Below, piece after piece: positions 1 to 8,153 of a DNA stretch of 64,000 bases. The DNA lies in contig CAVYOD010000033.1 in the NCBI GenBank assembly GCA_963770045.1, positions 1-64,000 of the forward strand, in the 5' to 3' direction. The notes beneath the pieces were generated by a model. The model did no database searches, was not told where the DNA came from, and saw only the letters and a list, made by a program, of their open reading frames with translations. Every line of letters begins with the position of its first letter. Position 1 is the first letter of the stretch. Origin of the DNA: CAVYOD01 sp963770045 (GTDB taxonomy: Bacteria > Acidobacteriota > Aminicenantia > Aminicenantales > CAVYOD01). A program made the translations under genes and the position numbers.

Positions 1-37
1 CTTGACATCGATTATTAGCCGGACATACCATACAACC

Positions 38-748
38 ATGCCAAATCCCCTAATGACGATCAGACGGATCGTTGTGATTCCGGCGATAGCGGTCGGCATA
101 TTATGCATTCTGGTCGCCGGCGCGGTCCGCCAACCCAAAGAAGAGCGATGCCGTCGCGTTCAGCTGACGGGAACGATCAAGGTCACCCCGAAGCCCAAGC
201 CGGGCTTCAGAGGTACGGCGCTGGGGTCTGAGGGAAAATTCAAAATGGATCTCATATTTGCTGAAAAGGGAGGAGAGGTTCTTTACCAGAAGAACACACT
301 TGAGCTGGTTCAGGTCACGAGCTACTCTTTCGGCGGCGCCCGGCCATGCAAGAATACTCTTCACGACGACGCCAAGGCGACGCGGGCTTTCACAATCTGG
401 GCCAAACTCCTGCCCGACGAGGTCGTCATTTCCGACGCGAACGATAAAGTCAAATCCGTCCAGGACCAATTCGATATGCTCCTGAAGACCATGCCCACGT
501 TCGCTCCGATCACATACACGGCTCAATGCGAGGGCGGCCGACCCGGTGACGTCTCGGATTTTGGGATGTCCTATGTCCAGTTGCTGCAGGTCTTTCACGC
601 GACCCAATACAGTGGCAACGTCCTGTTGAACAAATTTGGGGACAAGAAAAGCCTTCCCAACGTTGATCTCTTCGGGGCGATGACGGCCGACTTGGAGTGG
701 GAAGTCCTTGAAACGCTCGTCCCTTGCAAAAATTTCCAGTACAAATAG
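38..748 (+). CDS. Exported hypothetical protein
   Basis: I do not recognise this protein of about 236 residues. The N-terminus has a few polar residues, then a hydrophobic stretch (VVIPAIAVGILCILVAGAV, about residues 10-28) followed by charged residues, which fits a signal peptide or a single membrane anchor. The rest is soluble, with no catalytic motif I can name. I chose the ATG at 38; an ATG at 53 and a TTG at 2 are also in frame. The gene lies at the window edge and converges with the aspartyl protease gene downstream, with only about 60 bases between their stops. No function is proposed. Confidence 0.6.
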   Translation: MPNPLMTIRRIVVIPAIAVGILCILVAGAVRQPKEERCRRVQLTGTIKVTPKPKPGFRGTALGSEGKFKMDLIFAEKGGEVLYQKNTLELVQVTSYSFGGARPCKNTLHDDAKATRAFTIWAKLLPDEVVISDANDKVKSVQDQFDMLLKTMPTFAPITYTAQCEGGRPGDVSDFGMSYVQLLQVFHATQYSGNVLLNKFGDKKSLPNVDLFGAMTADLEWEVLETLVPCKNFQYK

Positions 749-811
749 AGTTCGGACGAAAATCAGAATCAGCCCCTCGACGCCCAACCCGTGGTGCCCC
801 AATTATTGAAG

Positions 812-1774
812 CTACTCAGCAAGCGCCAGAATGAGCTTTTTTGCCCGAAGGTCGATTGTCACAATGAAGTTAGATAGGAAGTCGCTGCCGAGAGCAAGCG
901 CGACCGGCCGATCAAAGCCGGTCCCACGATGGACCGGCGATTCCCGCAGGTTGTCCAGGACAAAGGCGTAACCGCCGATCTCCACGGGAACCATTCGGCG
1001 AAAGACTTTGAATTGACCAGGCCTCTCGGAGCGCGTCAGGCCCCCGGAGAAACCTGGATCTATGAATGAAACACTGTACCCCGTATCAAAATAGATGATA
1101 GCGTCACGCCGGTTTACTCTGGCCCGAGCGTAGAGGATGTGTCCCTGCTGCCGGGGAGGATCGATGAGATCGACGACAAGATAACGCTCGGGATCGAGTT
1201 TCTCGGGCAGCGACGAAACAGAGGCGGCGACTCTCCCTGACCGGTAATCCATTGTCAGACGTCGATCTAAGAAGAAGTCAAGCCCGACGGCTCCAGGAAA
1301 GGGCACCGATGAGAACATCCGCCAGTCCGATAGACTACCCGCTACGTCTTTGAAGCTTGCCCCGAGGACGGAAACTTTATCGACACGGATAGTCGTTGAT
1401 TCTCCGCGGTGGCTGCCATCTGGATTGAGTTCTTCCTCGCGGCTCTCGACTCGGTAGGGAATCAGGGGGGCCTGATTCGTAACCAAAAACCCCCGCGCCA
1501 GTCCTGAGTCGAGCATGAGGGGCACCTGGACTCCAGAAACCTCCACTTTTACAAAGGGACAGCCAAGCGAAGAGGGGAAAATCAACTGGTATAGCTCAGC
1601 ATTTTGATAGCCCAGGTCATGGAACCACTGCAAGCCGGAGGTTCCCTTGAGCGTCGTCGAAACGACTGTGGCTTTGATCAATCCAGTCGTCGCGCGGGAG
1701 GCACTGCCGAGCATCCCGGCCCCATAAACCACAAGAATCAAGAGTGAGACTCTGCGGTTTAATGATAAGAACAC
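812..1774 (-). CDS. Exported retropepsin-like aspartyl protease with two Asp motifs
   Basis: About 320 residues. A hydrophobic N-terminal segment (about residues 9-25) suggests export. Two aspartyl-protease-type active-site motifs are visible: PLMLDSG (Asp about 89) and IIYFDTG (Asp about 230). Near the C-terminus LALGSDFL resembles the flap/fold-closing region of retropepsin-like proteases. Two motifs in one chain suggest an internally duplicated, pepsin-like arrangement rather than a homodimeric single-domain retropepsin. The open frame continues upstream into the prolyl oligopeptidase gene, so I chose the GTG at 1774, just after that gene's stop and directly before the signal-like segment. 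Its ribosome site is weak. It is probably co-transcribed with the upstream peptidase. The exact start and the substrate are uncertain. Confidence 0.7.
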   Translation of the reverse strand: MFLSLNRRVSLLILVVYGAGMLGSASRATTGLIKATVVSTTLKGTSGLQWFHDLGYQNAELYQLIFPSSLGCPFVKVEVSGVQVPLMLDSGLARGFLVTNQAPLIPYRVESREEELNPDGSHRGESTTIRVDKVSVLGASFKDVAGSLSDWRMFSSVPFPGAVGLDFFLDRRLTMDYRSGRVAASVSSLPEKLDPERYLVVDLIDPPRQQGHILYARARVNRRDAIIYFDTGYSVSFIDPGFSGGLTRSERPGQFKVFRRMVPVEIGGYAFVLDNLRESPVHRGTGFDRPVALALGSDFLSNFIVTIDLRAKKLILALAE

Positions 1775-1788
1775 GGCAACTCGAAAGA

Positions 1789-3930
1789 TTAATCCTTCAC
1801 TCCGGCCAAATCGAAGATGAAGGCGTATTCGTAGGCCGTTTCCCTTAACCTTCGGAAGCGCCCTGATGCGCCGCCGTGCCCGGCCTCCATGTTGGTCTTC
1901 AGGATAAGCAAGTTCTTGTCGGTCTTCGTCGCCCGCAGCTTGGCCACCCATTTGGCGGGCTCGAAGTACTGGACCTGGGAATCATGCAGTCCCGTCGTCA
2001 CGAGGAGAGCCGGGTACTGCTTCGGCCGCACGTTATCATAGGGCGAGTAGTTCATCATATATTCGTAATAGACCGGGTCGTTGGGGTTTCCCCACTCGTC
2101 ATATTCGCTTGTCGTCAGAGGGATGGAGGGGTCGAGCATCGTGGTGATCACATCGACAAACGGGACGGCGGCGATGACACCCTTGAATAAGTCCGGCCTC
2201 AAATTGACTACTGCGCCCATGAGAAGTCCTCCCGCGCTTCCTCCCATGCCGAAGATTCTGTCCAGAGCTGTGTAGTGATGCCGCAGGAGATATTCGCCGC
2301 AAGAGATGAAGTCGGTAAAGGTGTTCATTTTTTTGAGGAGCTTGCCGTCCTCATACCAGTACCTCCCCATCTCCTGGCCGCCCCGGATGTGAGCGATGGC
2401 ATAGATGAAGCCGCGGTCAAGAAGCGAGAGGACGGAGCTGTCGAAACCCGGGTCCATTGAGGCGCCGTAGGATCCGTAACCGTAAAGGAGGAGTGGGCAT
2501 TCACCCTTGTCCCGCGTTCCCTTGCGGTAGACCATCGAAATGGGAATGAGCGTCCCATCGTACGCAGGCGCATAAAGGCGCTGGGTCTCGTAGTTTTCCG
2601 GGCGGAACCCTCCCAGGACTTCCTGCTGCTTGAGCACTTTCTGTTCGCGGCTCTTCATGTTGAATTCATAGACGGTTGCGGGCGTCGTCATGGACGTATA
2701 GACATAGCGGAGGAGTTCCGTGTCCGGTTCGGGTGTCGGCGTGGGCCTGGCCATATAGGCCTTGTCGGGGTATTCCAGGTAGTAGCCGTCCTTTTCCCCC
2801 CAGGGAATGACCCTGATCTGGGTGAGGCCGCTCTTCCTCTCGGCCAGGACGAGGTAGTTTTTAAAGAGGTCGAAGCCCGAAAGCAGAACGTCTTCGCGGT
2901 GCGGGATGAGCTCGCGCCAACTCGTCACGTCCGTCTTTCCGGGCGTAGCTTCCATCAGCTTAAAATTCCGGGCCTTGTCGTTGGTCAGGACGAAGAACCG
3001 GTCGCCGAGATCGTCAACCTGGTATCTGAGGCCGCGAGTGCGCGGCTGGAAGACCGTGAATTCGCCCTGCGGCTGGCCGGCGTCCAGGTAACGGCACTCG
3101 GAGGTCAGAGTGCTGTTCGAGATGATAAAGATGTATTTTTTGGACCGGCTTTGCCTCACGTAGACACTGAACGTGTCGTCGCTTTCATGGAAGATCTGCG
3201 TGTCGTTTTTCGCCGGCGTCCCCAGGGCATGCCTGAAGATCTTGTAGAACCGGAGGGATTCATCGATGGCCGGATAAAAGACGGTCTTGTTGTCGCCGGC
3301 CCAAACCATCGGACCGCCGGCCATCGTTATTTCCTCGGGGTAGAGCTTTCCCGTCTTGAGGTTCTTGAAATAGATCTTGTACTGTCGCCGAGAGACCATG
3401 TCCACACTGTAGGCTAGGAGAGTATTATCAGGGCTGATGTCGAAACCGCCGATATTGAAAAAAGAGTGTCCTACGGCCATCTTGTTTCCGTCGAGAAGGA
3501 CCTCCTCCTTGCCCTGCAGGGTTTTCGCCTTGCGGCAATACACAGGATAGTCCTTTCCTGATTCAAAGCGCGTATAGTACCAATATCCATTCTCGAAGTA
3601 GGGGACGGACATGTCGGTCTGCTTGATCCGGCCGAACATCTCGTTGTAGAGCTTCTCCTGGAGCGCTTCGGTCGGCTTCATCATGGCCTCGGCGTAGACA
3701 TTTTCGGCCTTGAGATAGTCGATGACCTTCGGGTTAGTGCGCTCGTTGAGCCAATAATAGTCATCGATCCGGGTCTGACCGTGGATGGTCAGTTCCTTCT
3801 TGATCTTCTCGGCTGCGGGCGGCTGGACGGTTTCCTGGGCAAACCCACCAAAGGTCGTGGCCGCCAGCAGACCGAGAGCGAGAAAGAGGGCGATGGTGCC
3901 CCTTAATCTCAGAACATTTGGTTTTTTCAC
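1789..3930 (-). CDS. Exported prolyl oligopeptidase / oligopeptidase B-like serine peptidase (S9A)
   Basis: 713 residues, the usual length for S9A peptidases plus a signal peptide (hydrophobic residues about 11-31). The N-terminal part has the family's propeller-entry sequence (IDDYYWLNERTNPKV). The C-terminal alpha/beta-hydrolase domain carries the catalytic triad: Ser about 565 in GMGGSAGG, Asp about 650 in TTGLHDSQV, and His about 685 in EAGHGG. The enzyme should cut short peptides after Pro or basic residues outside the cytoplasm. The overall sequence looks closer to oligopeptidase B (protease II) than to classical prolyl endopeptidase. Start is GTG with AAAGGAG upstream. The next gene on the same strand, an aspartyl protease, begins about 15 bases after this stop, suggesting a two-gene protease operon. 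Confidence 0.93.
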   Translation of the reverse strand: MKKPNVLRLRGTIALFLALGLLAATTFGGFAQETVQPPAAEKIKKELTIHGQTRIDDYYWLNERTNPKVIDYLKAENVYAEAMMKPTEALQEKLYNEMFGRIKQTDMSVPYFENGYWYYTRFESGKDYPVYCRKAKTLQGKEEVLLDGNKMAVGHSFFNIGGFDISPDNTLLAYSVDMVSRRQYKIYFKNLKTGKLYPEEITMAGGPMVWAGDNKTVFYPAIDESLRFYKIFRHALGTPAKNDTQIFHESDDTFSVYVRQSRSKKYIFIISNSTLTSECRYLDAGQPQGEFTVFQPRTRGLRYQVDDLGDRFFVLTNDKARNFKLMEATPGKTDVTSWRELIPHREDVLLSGFDLFKNYLVLAERKSGLTQIRVIPWGEKDGYYLEYPDKAYMARPTPTPEPDTELLRYVYTSMTTPATVYEFNMKSREQKVLKQQEVLGGFRPENYETQRLYAPAYDGTLIPISMVYRKGTRDKGECPLLLYGYGSYGASMDPGFDSSVLSLLDRGFIYAIAHIRGGQEMGRYWYEDGKLLKKMNTFTDFISCGEYLLRHHYTALDRIFGMGGSAGGLLMGAVVNLRPDLFKGVIAAVPFVDVITTMLDPSIPLTTSEYDEWGNPNDPVYYEYMMNYSPYDNVRPKQYPALLVTTGLHDSQVQYFEPAKWVAKLRATKTDKNLLILKTNMEAGHGGASGRFRRLRETAYEYAFIFDLAGVKD

Positions 3931-4109
3931 TCGTCACTCCTTTCGCGGATGGGCTTCAGAGTTAAAATACTAAATCATGCCCTCCCCGCCTGTCAATCCA
4001 TTTCAAGGGACAAGGAGGAATAATGACCGAAACCTCTCGGCAACAGAGCCGAATCGTGATAAGATTCTCTGTGAATCCTCGAAATTCTTTTTCGCGATGA
4101 GGAGGCACC

Positions 4110-5576
4110 ATGCCAAGCACAGCCCAACCGCTTTTGATCGCCAAGGGGACTACGGATTGCTATCTTCTGCCCAGGATGTCCAACCGCCACGGTCTCGTGG
4201 CCGGGGCGACCGGGACGGGCAAAACGGTGACGCTTCAGGTCATGGCCGAAAACTTCAGCCGGATCGGCGTGCCCGTCTTCGCGGCCGACATCAAGGGCGA
4301 CCTGTCGGGCGTCAGCCAGGCCGGGACGGCCGGTCCCAAAATCGCTGAGCGAATCAAACAGCTCGGCCTGAAAGACTTTGCCTTTTCCGGTAATCCCGTG
4401 ACCTTCTGGGACATCTACGGAGAGCAGGGTCATCCCGTCCGGACCACGGTCTCCGACATGGGCCCTCTTCTGCTGAGCCGCATGTTCAACCTCAACGATA
4501 TCCAGAGCGGCGTGCTGTCTCTGGTCTTCAAGATCGCCGACGATAACGGATTGCTCCTCCTCGACACGAAGGATCTCCGGGCCATGCTCCAGTTCGTGGG
4601 CGACAACCAGGATCAGTTCACCACGGGCTACGGCAGGATCTCCACGGCCAGCATAGGCGCCATCCAGAGGGCCCTTGTCGACTTGGAAAGCCAGGGCGGT
4701 GACAAGTTTTTCGGGGAGCCGGCCTTCAACCTCGACGATTTCCTCCAGACCGACTCCAAGGGACGCGGTCAGATCAACATCCTCGCCGCCGACAAGCTCA
4801 TGCTCTCGCCCAAGATCTACGCCACGTTCCTTCTTTGGCTGATGGCCGAGCTCTACGAGAGGATGCCCGAGGTCGGCGACTTGGAAAAGCCTAAGCTCGT
4901 CTTCTTCTTTGACGAGGCCCATCTTCTCTTCACCGATGCTCCCCAAGTTCTGCTGGACAAGGTCGAGCAGATCATCCGGCTTGTCAGGTCCAAGGGCATA
5001 GGCATCTTCTTCGTGACTCAAAACCCCCTGGATGTCCCTGACGTGGTCTTGGGTCAATTGGGCAACCGCGTTCAGCATGCCTTGCGCGCCTTCACGCCCC
5101 GCGACCAGAAGGCGGTCAAATCCGCGGCTGAGACAATGCGCAGCAACCCCAAACTCAACGTGGAAAAAGTGATCGGCGAGCTGGCCGTGGGCGAAGCCCT
5201 GGTTTCTTTCCTGGACGAAAAAGGCCAGCCGGGCATCGTCGAGCGGGCTTTAGTCCTCCCGCCGCAGAGCCAGATCGGGCCCGTGACTTCCGACATCCGG
5301 CGGCAGGTCATCTCCCAATCGGTTCTTTATGGGCATTACGAGAGAATCGTCGACCGGGAATCCGCATTTGAATTGCTGAGGGCCCGGGCCCAAAAAATCG
5401 TTCCGCCCGAGACAATGACCAGAGAACCCGCGCCGGAACGCCGACCCGCAGGGCGGCCGCGTGACACCCTCCTGGAGGCCATGGCCAAGAGCACCGCGCG
5501 TTCCATCGGCAGCAGCCTGGGCCGCCAGGTCATGCGGGGGATCCTCGGTTCGATCTTCGGGGGCAGCCGCCGCTGA
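4110..5576 (+). CDS. HerA/YjgR-like ATPase (DUF853)
   Basis: 488 residues. This is a P-loop ATPase of the HerA/FtsK superfamily, YjgR (DUF853) branch. The Walker A motif GATGTGKT is at residues 32-39. Walker B is KLVFFFDEAH at about 263-271, followed by an arginine-rich segment and the QNPLDVPD motif typical of this family. The C-terminal tail is basic and Gly/Ser rich. The biological role of YjgR proteins is not established, and no NurA-like nuclease partner is visible nearby, so this is probably not a HerA-NurA end-resection pair. The start is supported by GATGAGGAG seven bases upstream. It is transcribed divergently from the prolyl oligopeptidase gene and converges with the next membrane protein gene. 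Confidence 0.9.
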   Translation: MPSTAQPLLIAKGTTDCYLLPRMSNRHGLVAGATGTGKTVTLQVMAENFSRIGVPVFAADIKGDLSGVSQAGTAGPKIAERIKQLGLKDFAFSGNPVTFWDIYGEQGHPVRTTVSDMGPLLLSRMFNLNDIQSGVLSLVFKIADDNGLLLLDTKDLRAMLQFVGDNQDQFTTGYGRISTASIGAIQRALVDLESQGGDKFFGEPAFNLDDFLQTDSKGRGQINILAADKLMLSPKIYATFLLWLMAELYERMPEVGDLEKPKLVFFFDEAHLLFTDAPQVLLDKVEQIIRLVRSKGIGIFFVTQNPLDVPDVVLGQLGNRVQHALRAFTPRDQKAVKSAAETMRSNPKLNVEKVIGELAVGEALVSFLDEKGQPGIVERALVLPPQSQIGPVTSDIRRQVISQSVLYGHYERIVDRESAFELLRARAQKIVPPETMTREPAPERRPAGRPRDTLLEAMAKSTARSIGSSLGRQVMRGILGSIFGGSRR

Positions 5577-5601
5577 GTTTCGGCCGGCCAGAAGAACGCC
5601 A

Positions 5602-6417
5602 CTACGATGATTTCTTCACGTGCCTGAAAAGCGCCGCTAAGAAGGCCAGGCTCACCAGGGCCAAGACCCCAAAAATTATCGGCAGTCCCAGATCAGCACT
5701 TAAGCCCCGCAGCTTCATCGCCAGCATCATCCCGGCGAGGGCGAGGGACATCAACACGACAAACCCCAAGGCAATAGGCGCCAGGGCGTAGCCAATCGAA
5801 CGCCTGCGCCAGAGGGCGGCGGCGGCGATCAACAGGGCCGGCAGAACCACAGATAAGTCCAGCACGTGGACGGCATTCGTGATCAATCCGCTTTCGACGA
5901 TGCTTTTCGGCACCGTGCCGTTTATCAGGGCGGGAATGTCTTCGCTGAGCCAGAGAACATAGAACGCTACCGATATCAAGACCAGGAAGCCGGATACAGC
6001 TTTGGCCGGTATCTTCTCATCGTACCAATCCGCCGCGCGCGTGCCGCAAACGCGAAAGTAATAAATAAGGGCATAGACGGAAAAGCCAAGGATAGCGCAA
6101 TAGACCAGGAACAAAGGCCCGAAATGCATGCCGAAGGTGTAAATGACATAGGAATAAACGCAATAGAAGACGACGCCCCCCCACACCTGGAAAGATAGGC
6201 GGGACCCTCGGGCCGCGAGCAAAGCGGAAATTAGAAGCGCCGGGAGCACCACGATGAGGTTCACGGCATCCTGGCCAACTCCCTGGGCGGCGTAGTAGGC
6301 CGTTTCACGGGCGTAGGTCCCGGCCCAGAATATGCCCAGGCCGCTGGCGAGCGCGACGAGAGCCGCCGTCGGAAAGGTAAAGGCGAGAACGAAGCGAGGT
6401 TTTGCTGATTCGCCCAT
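5602..6417 (-). CDS. Polytopic membrane protein of unknown function
   Basis: 271 residues, dominated by hydrophobic segments; I count roughly seven to eight possible membrane spans with short charged loops and a basic C-terminus (FRHVKKSS). I do not recognise the family. The frame is open further upstream, but the ATG at 6417 is preceded by ATTGGAGGCC at good spacing, and extending it would overlap the acetyltransferase gene. It shares strand with the GNAT gene upstream, about 50 bases away, and may be co-transcribed. No catalytic motif is visible. Confidence 0.75.
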   Translation of the reverse strand: MGESAKPRFVLAFTFPTAALVALASGLGIFWAGTYARETAYYAAQGVGQDAVNLIVVLPALLISALLAARGSRLSFQVWGGVVFYCVYSYVIYTFGMHFGPLFLVYCAILGFSVYALIYYFRVCGTRAADWYDEKIPAKAVSGFLVLISVAFYVLWLSEDIPALINGTVPKSIVESGLITNAVHVLDLSVVLPALLIAAAALWRRRSIGYALAPIALGFVVLMSLALAGMMLAMKLRGLSADLGLPIIFGVLALVSLAFLAALFRHVKKSS

Positions 6418-6467
6418 CGTTGGCCTCCAATTCTTTGTTGAGTGCCAGAATGACAATTTATATATTC

Positions 6468-7006
6468 TTAGACTGAGCGGGATTTTATACTCGAGCGGCT
6501 CCGTTCGCGGCCAAGTCTCAGTCCGTAGTAGAGATGGCTGCACTCCTTGCCGTCGAAATCCGCCACGTTAGGCATATGTCCCCACTTTTGGAAGCCGAAC
6601 TTCTCCAGAAGACGCACGCTTGGCACATTTATGTCCAACAGGATCGCGATGAGCGTTTTGATCCCGAGACGAGGGCACTCGCGAATCGCATGCTCGACCA
6701 GCTTGGAGGCGACGCCCATCCGGCGATAATCCTCATGAACGTAGTAGCTGATTTCAGCGGTGTGCCGGAGTGCCCTGCGGCCCGGCCGGTATTCGCTGAT
6801 GCTGCACCAGCCGACTACGACTTTTCCGGATTGGGCCACGAAGACAGGATGGCTCGCGGGATCGTGTTCGGCCAGCCATTTGGCCCTGGATTCAAGCGAG
6901 ACGGGGCTCAAGTCTGCGGTGGCGGATTTGAGCTTCACGGCCTGGTTGTAAATCTCCACAATGGCGGCGAGATCCCTCGCCTAGCGGTTCGGATGATCAC
7001 TCTCAT
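6468..7006 (-). CDS. GNAT N-acetyltransferase (PAT-like), frameshifted near the N-terminus
   Basis: Resembles phosphinothricin-type N-acetyltransferases: EIYNQAV near the start, a central acetyl-CoA-binding loop with YRRMGVASKLVEHA, and RLLEKFGFQKWGHM near the end. The family normally begins with a short strand ending in DLAAIVEIYN. Here MRVIIRTA is encoded from the ATG at 7006 and ARDLAAIVEIYN in a different frame, with a TAG between them. One missing base near 6985 would join them into a normal-length protein. Without repair, translation could only begin at a GTG inside the domain and would lose the first beta strand. It is therefore either a sequencing indel or a damaged gene. The acceptor substrate cannot be predicted. 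Confidence 0.8.
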
Positions 7007-7159
7007 AAGTCGGCGTCCGTGTCAGCAGTGCTTGCCGAGAATCCTATCTTCTGCTAAAGGCCGGAGTCAAGGGCCTGAAATAAGAGCGAAGGGCTTGCGG
7101 CTTCGCCCTAGAAACGCATAACATATTCTAGCCTGCTGCAAATAAAGAGGCTAGTGGAA

Positions 7160-8089
7160 ATGAAGGACGATCAAAACATCGATGCCAACAAAGCCGTCGA
7201 AATCGTTAAACGGTACCGGAGGATTGAAGAGATCCTTCCTGCGCATTGGACAGAGGAATGGGTCGTCGCCAATGGCATTCGCCAACACTATTATCGAACG
7301 GGAGGAAACAGGCCGCCGCTGGTTTTGCTGCATGGTTTTTCGGAAGGTGCATTGTCCTGGATCCGCGCAGCGCGAGTCCTCGAGCCGGATTATGACGTCA
7401 TCATGATCGATGCCAGGGGCCATGGTCAGTCCGATGGCATCGAGAAAGGCTTCTCGCAGGAGTTGCTCACCGAGGATGCGGCGGGCATGATTCAGGCGCT
7501 GAAGATCGAGAAATCGCGCCTGCTCGGGTTTTCTATGGGCGGCATAACTGGTATTCACGTGGCAGATAGATTCCGCGATCTCGTACGTGCTCTCATCGTC
7601 GGAGGAGCTGCCGACAAGAGTGATGTGCGTACGGATTTCACTCAATCCGAGGGCTATAAAAAGTGGCTGAGCGTATACGTCTCGTGGCTGGAGGAGTTGA
7701 AGACACAATCGCACGAAGAACGCATGGTCTCCGCCCTCTCCCATCTTGCTCCCGGTGCCGCGATTCCCCCGGAAGTAGAGTATGTGCCTTGGGTTGAGGA
7801 TCTTGCCCGTCTGGATCTTTCCTTGATGAGATTCAGCGCGACGCTCTGGGCGAATTTGGGCGCGATGGTCGAAGAGGCTGACCGGGCGCTGCGAAGGGTG
7901 ACCTGCCCGGTTCTGCTCATGAAGAGTTCGTTTTTCCCCCAGCCGGGCGGACCACGCTCCGTTCAAGAGGAGACATCCGACCAACCCAACGTGAGGATTG
8001 TTCGTTTTGTGAATTCGGGTCATCTTATTCATCGGGAACGGTTCGATGAATTTATCACTCTCGTGAAGGACTTTTTCAAAGAGCACTGA
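7160..8089 (+). CDS. Alpha/beta-fold hydrolase
   Basis: About 309 residues. Typical alpha/beta hydrolase features are the oxyanion-hole motif VLLHGFSEGA (about residues 55-64), DARGHGQSDG (about 84-93), the nucleophile elbow LLGFSMGG with Ser about 125, and a C-terminal SGHLIHRERFDEF carrying the catalytic His. It should hydrolyse an ester, amide or similar bond in the cytoplasm; no signal peptide is visible. The ATG at 7160 has AAAGAGG nine bases upstream; a GTG two codons earlier is also possible but sits too close to that site. It lies about 60 bases ahead of the M1-type peptidase lipoprotein gene on the same strand. Confidence 0.87.
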   Translation: MKDDQNIDANKAVEIVKRYRRIEEILPAHWTEEWVVANGIRQHYYRTGGNRPPLVLLHGFSEGALSWIRAARVLEPDYDVIMIDARGHGQSDGIEKGFSQELLTEDAAGMIQALKIEKSRLLGFSMGGITGIHVADRFRDLVRALIVGGAADKSDVRTDFTQSEGYKKWLSVYVSWLEELKTQSHEERMVSALSHLAPGAAIPPEVEYVPWVEDLARLDLSLMRFSATLWANLGAMVEEADRALRRVTCPVLLMKSSFFPQPGGPRSVQEETSDQPNVRIVRFVNSGHLIHRERFDEFITLVKDFFKEH

Positions 8090-8153
8090 CGCTATAACCC
8101 AGGAAGGAAGATCGAAACGAAATTTGAGGTATTTTAAGCCTTGGAGGAAAGCC

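Noticed and set aside
4110..5576. HerA-type anti-phage or DNA-end resection system
   Set aside because: The protein is a YjgR/DUF853 ATPase, and no NurA, Sir2 or other effector gene is adjacent.
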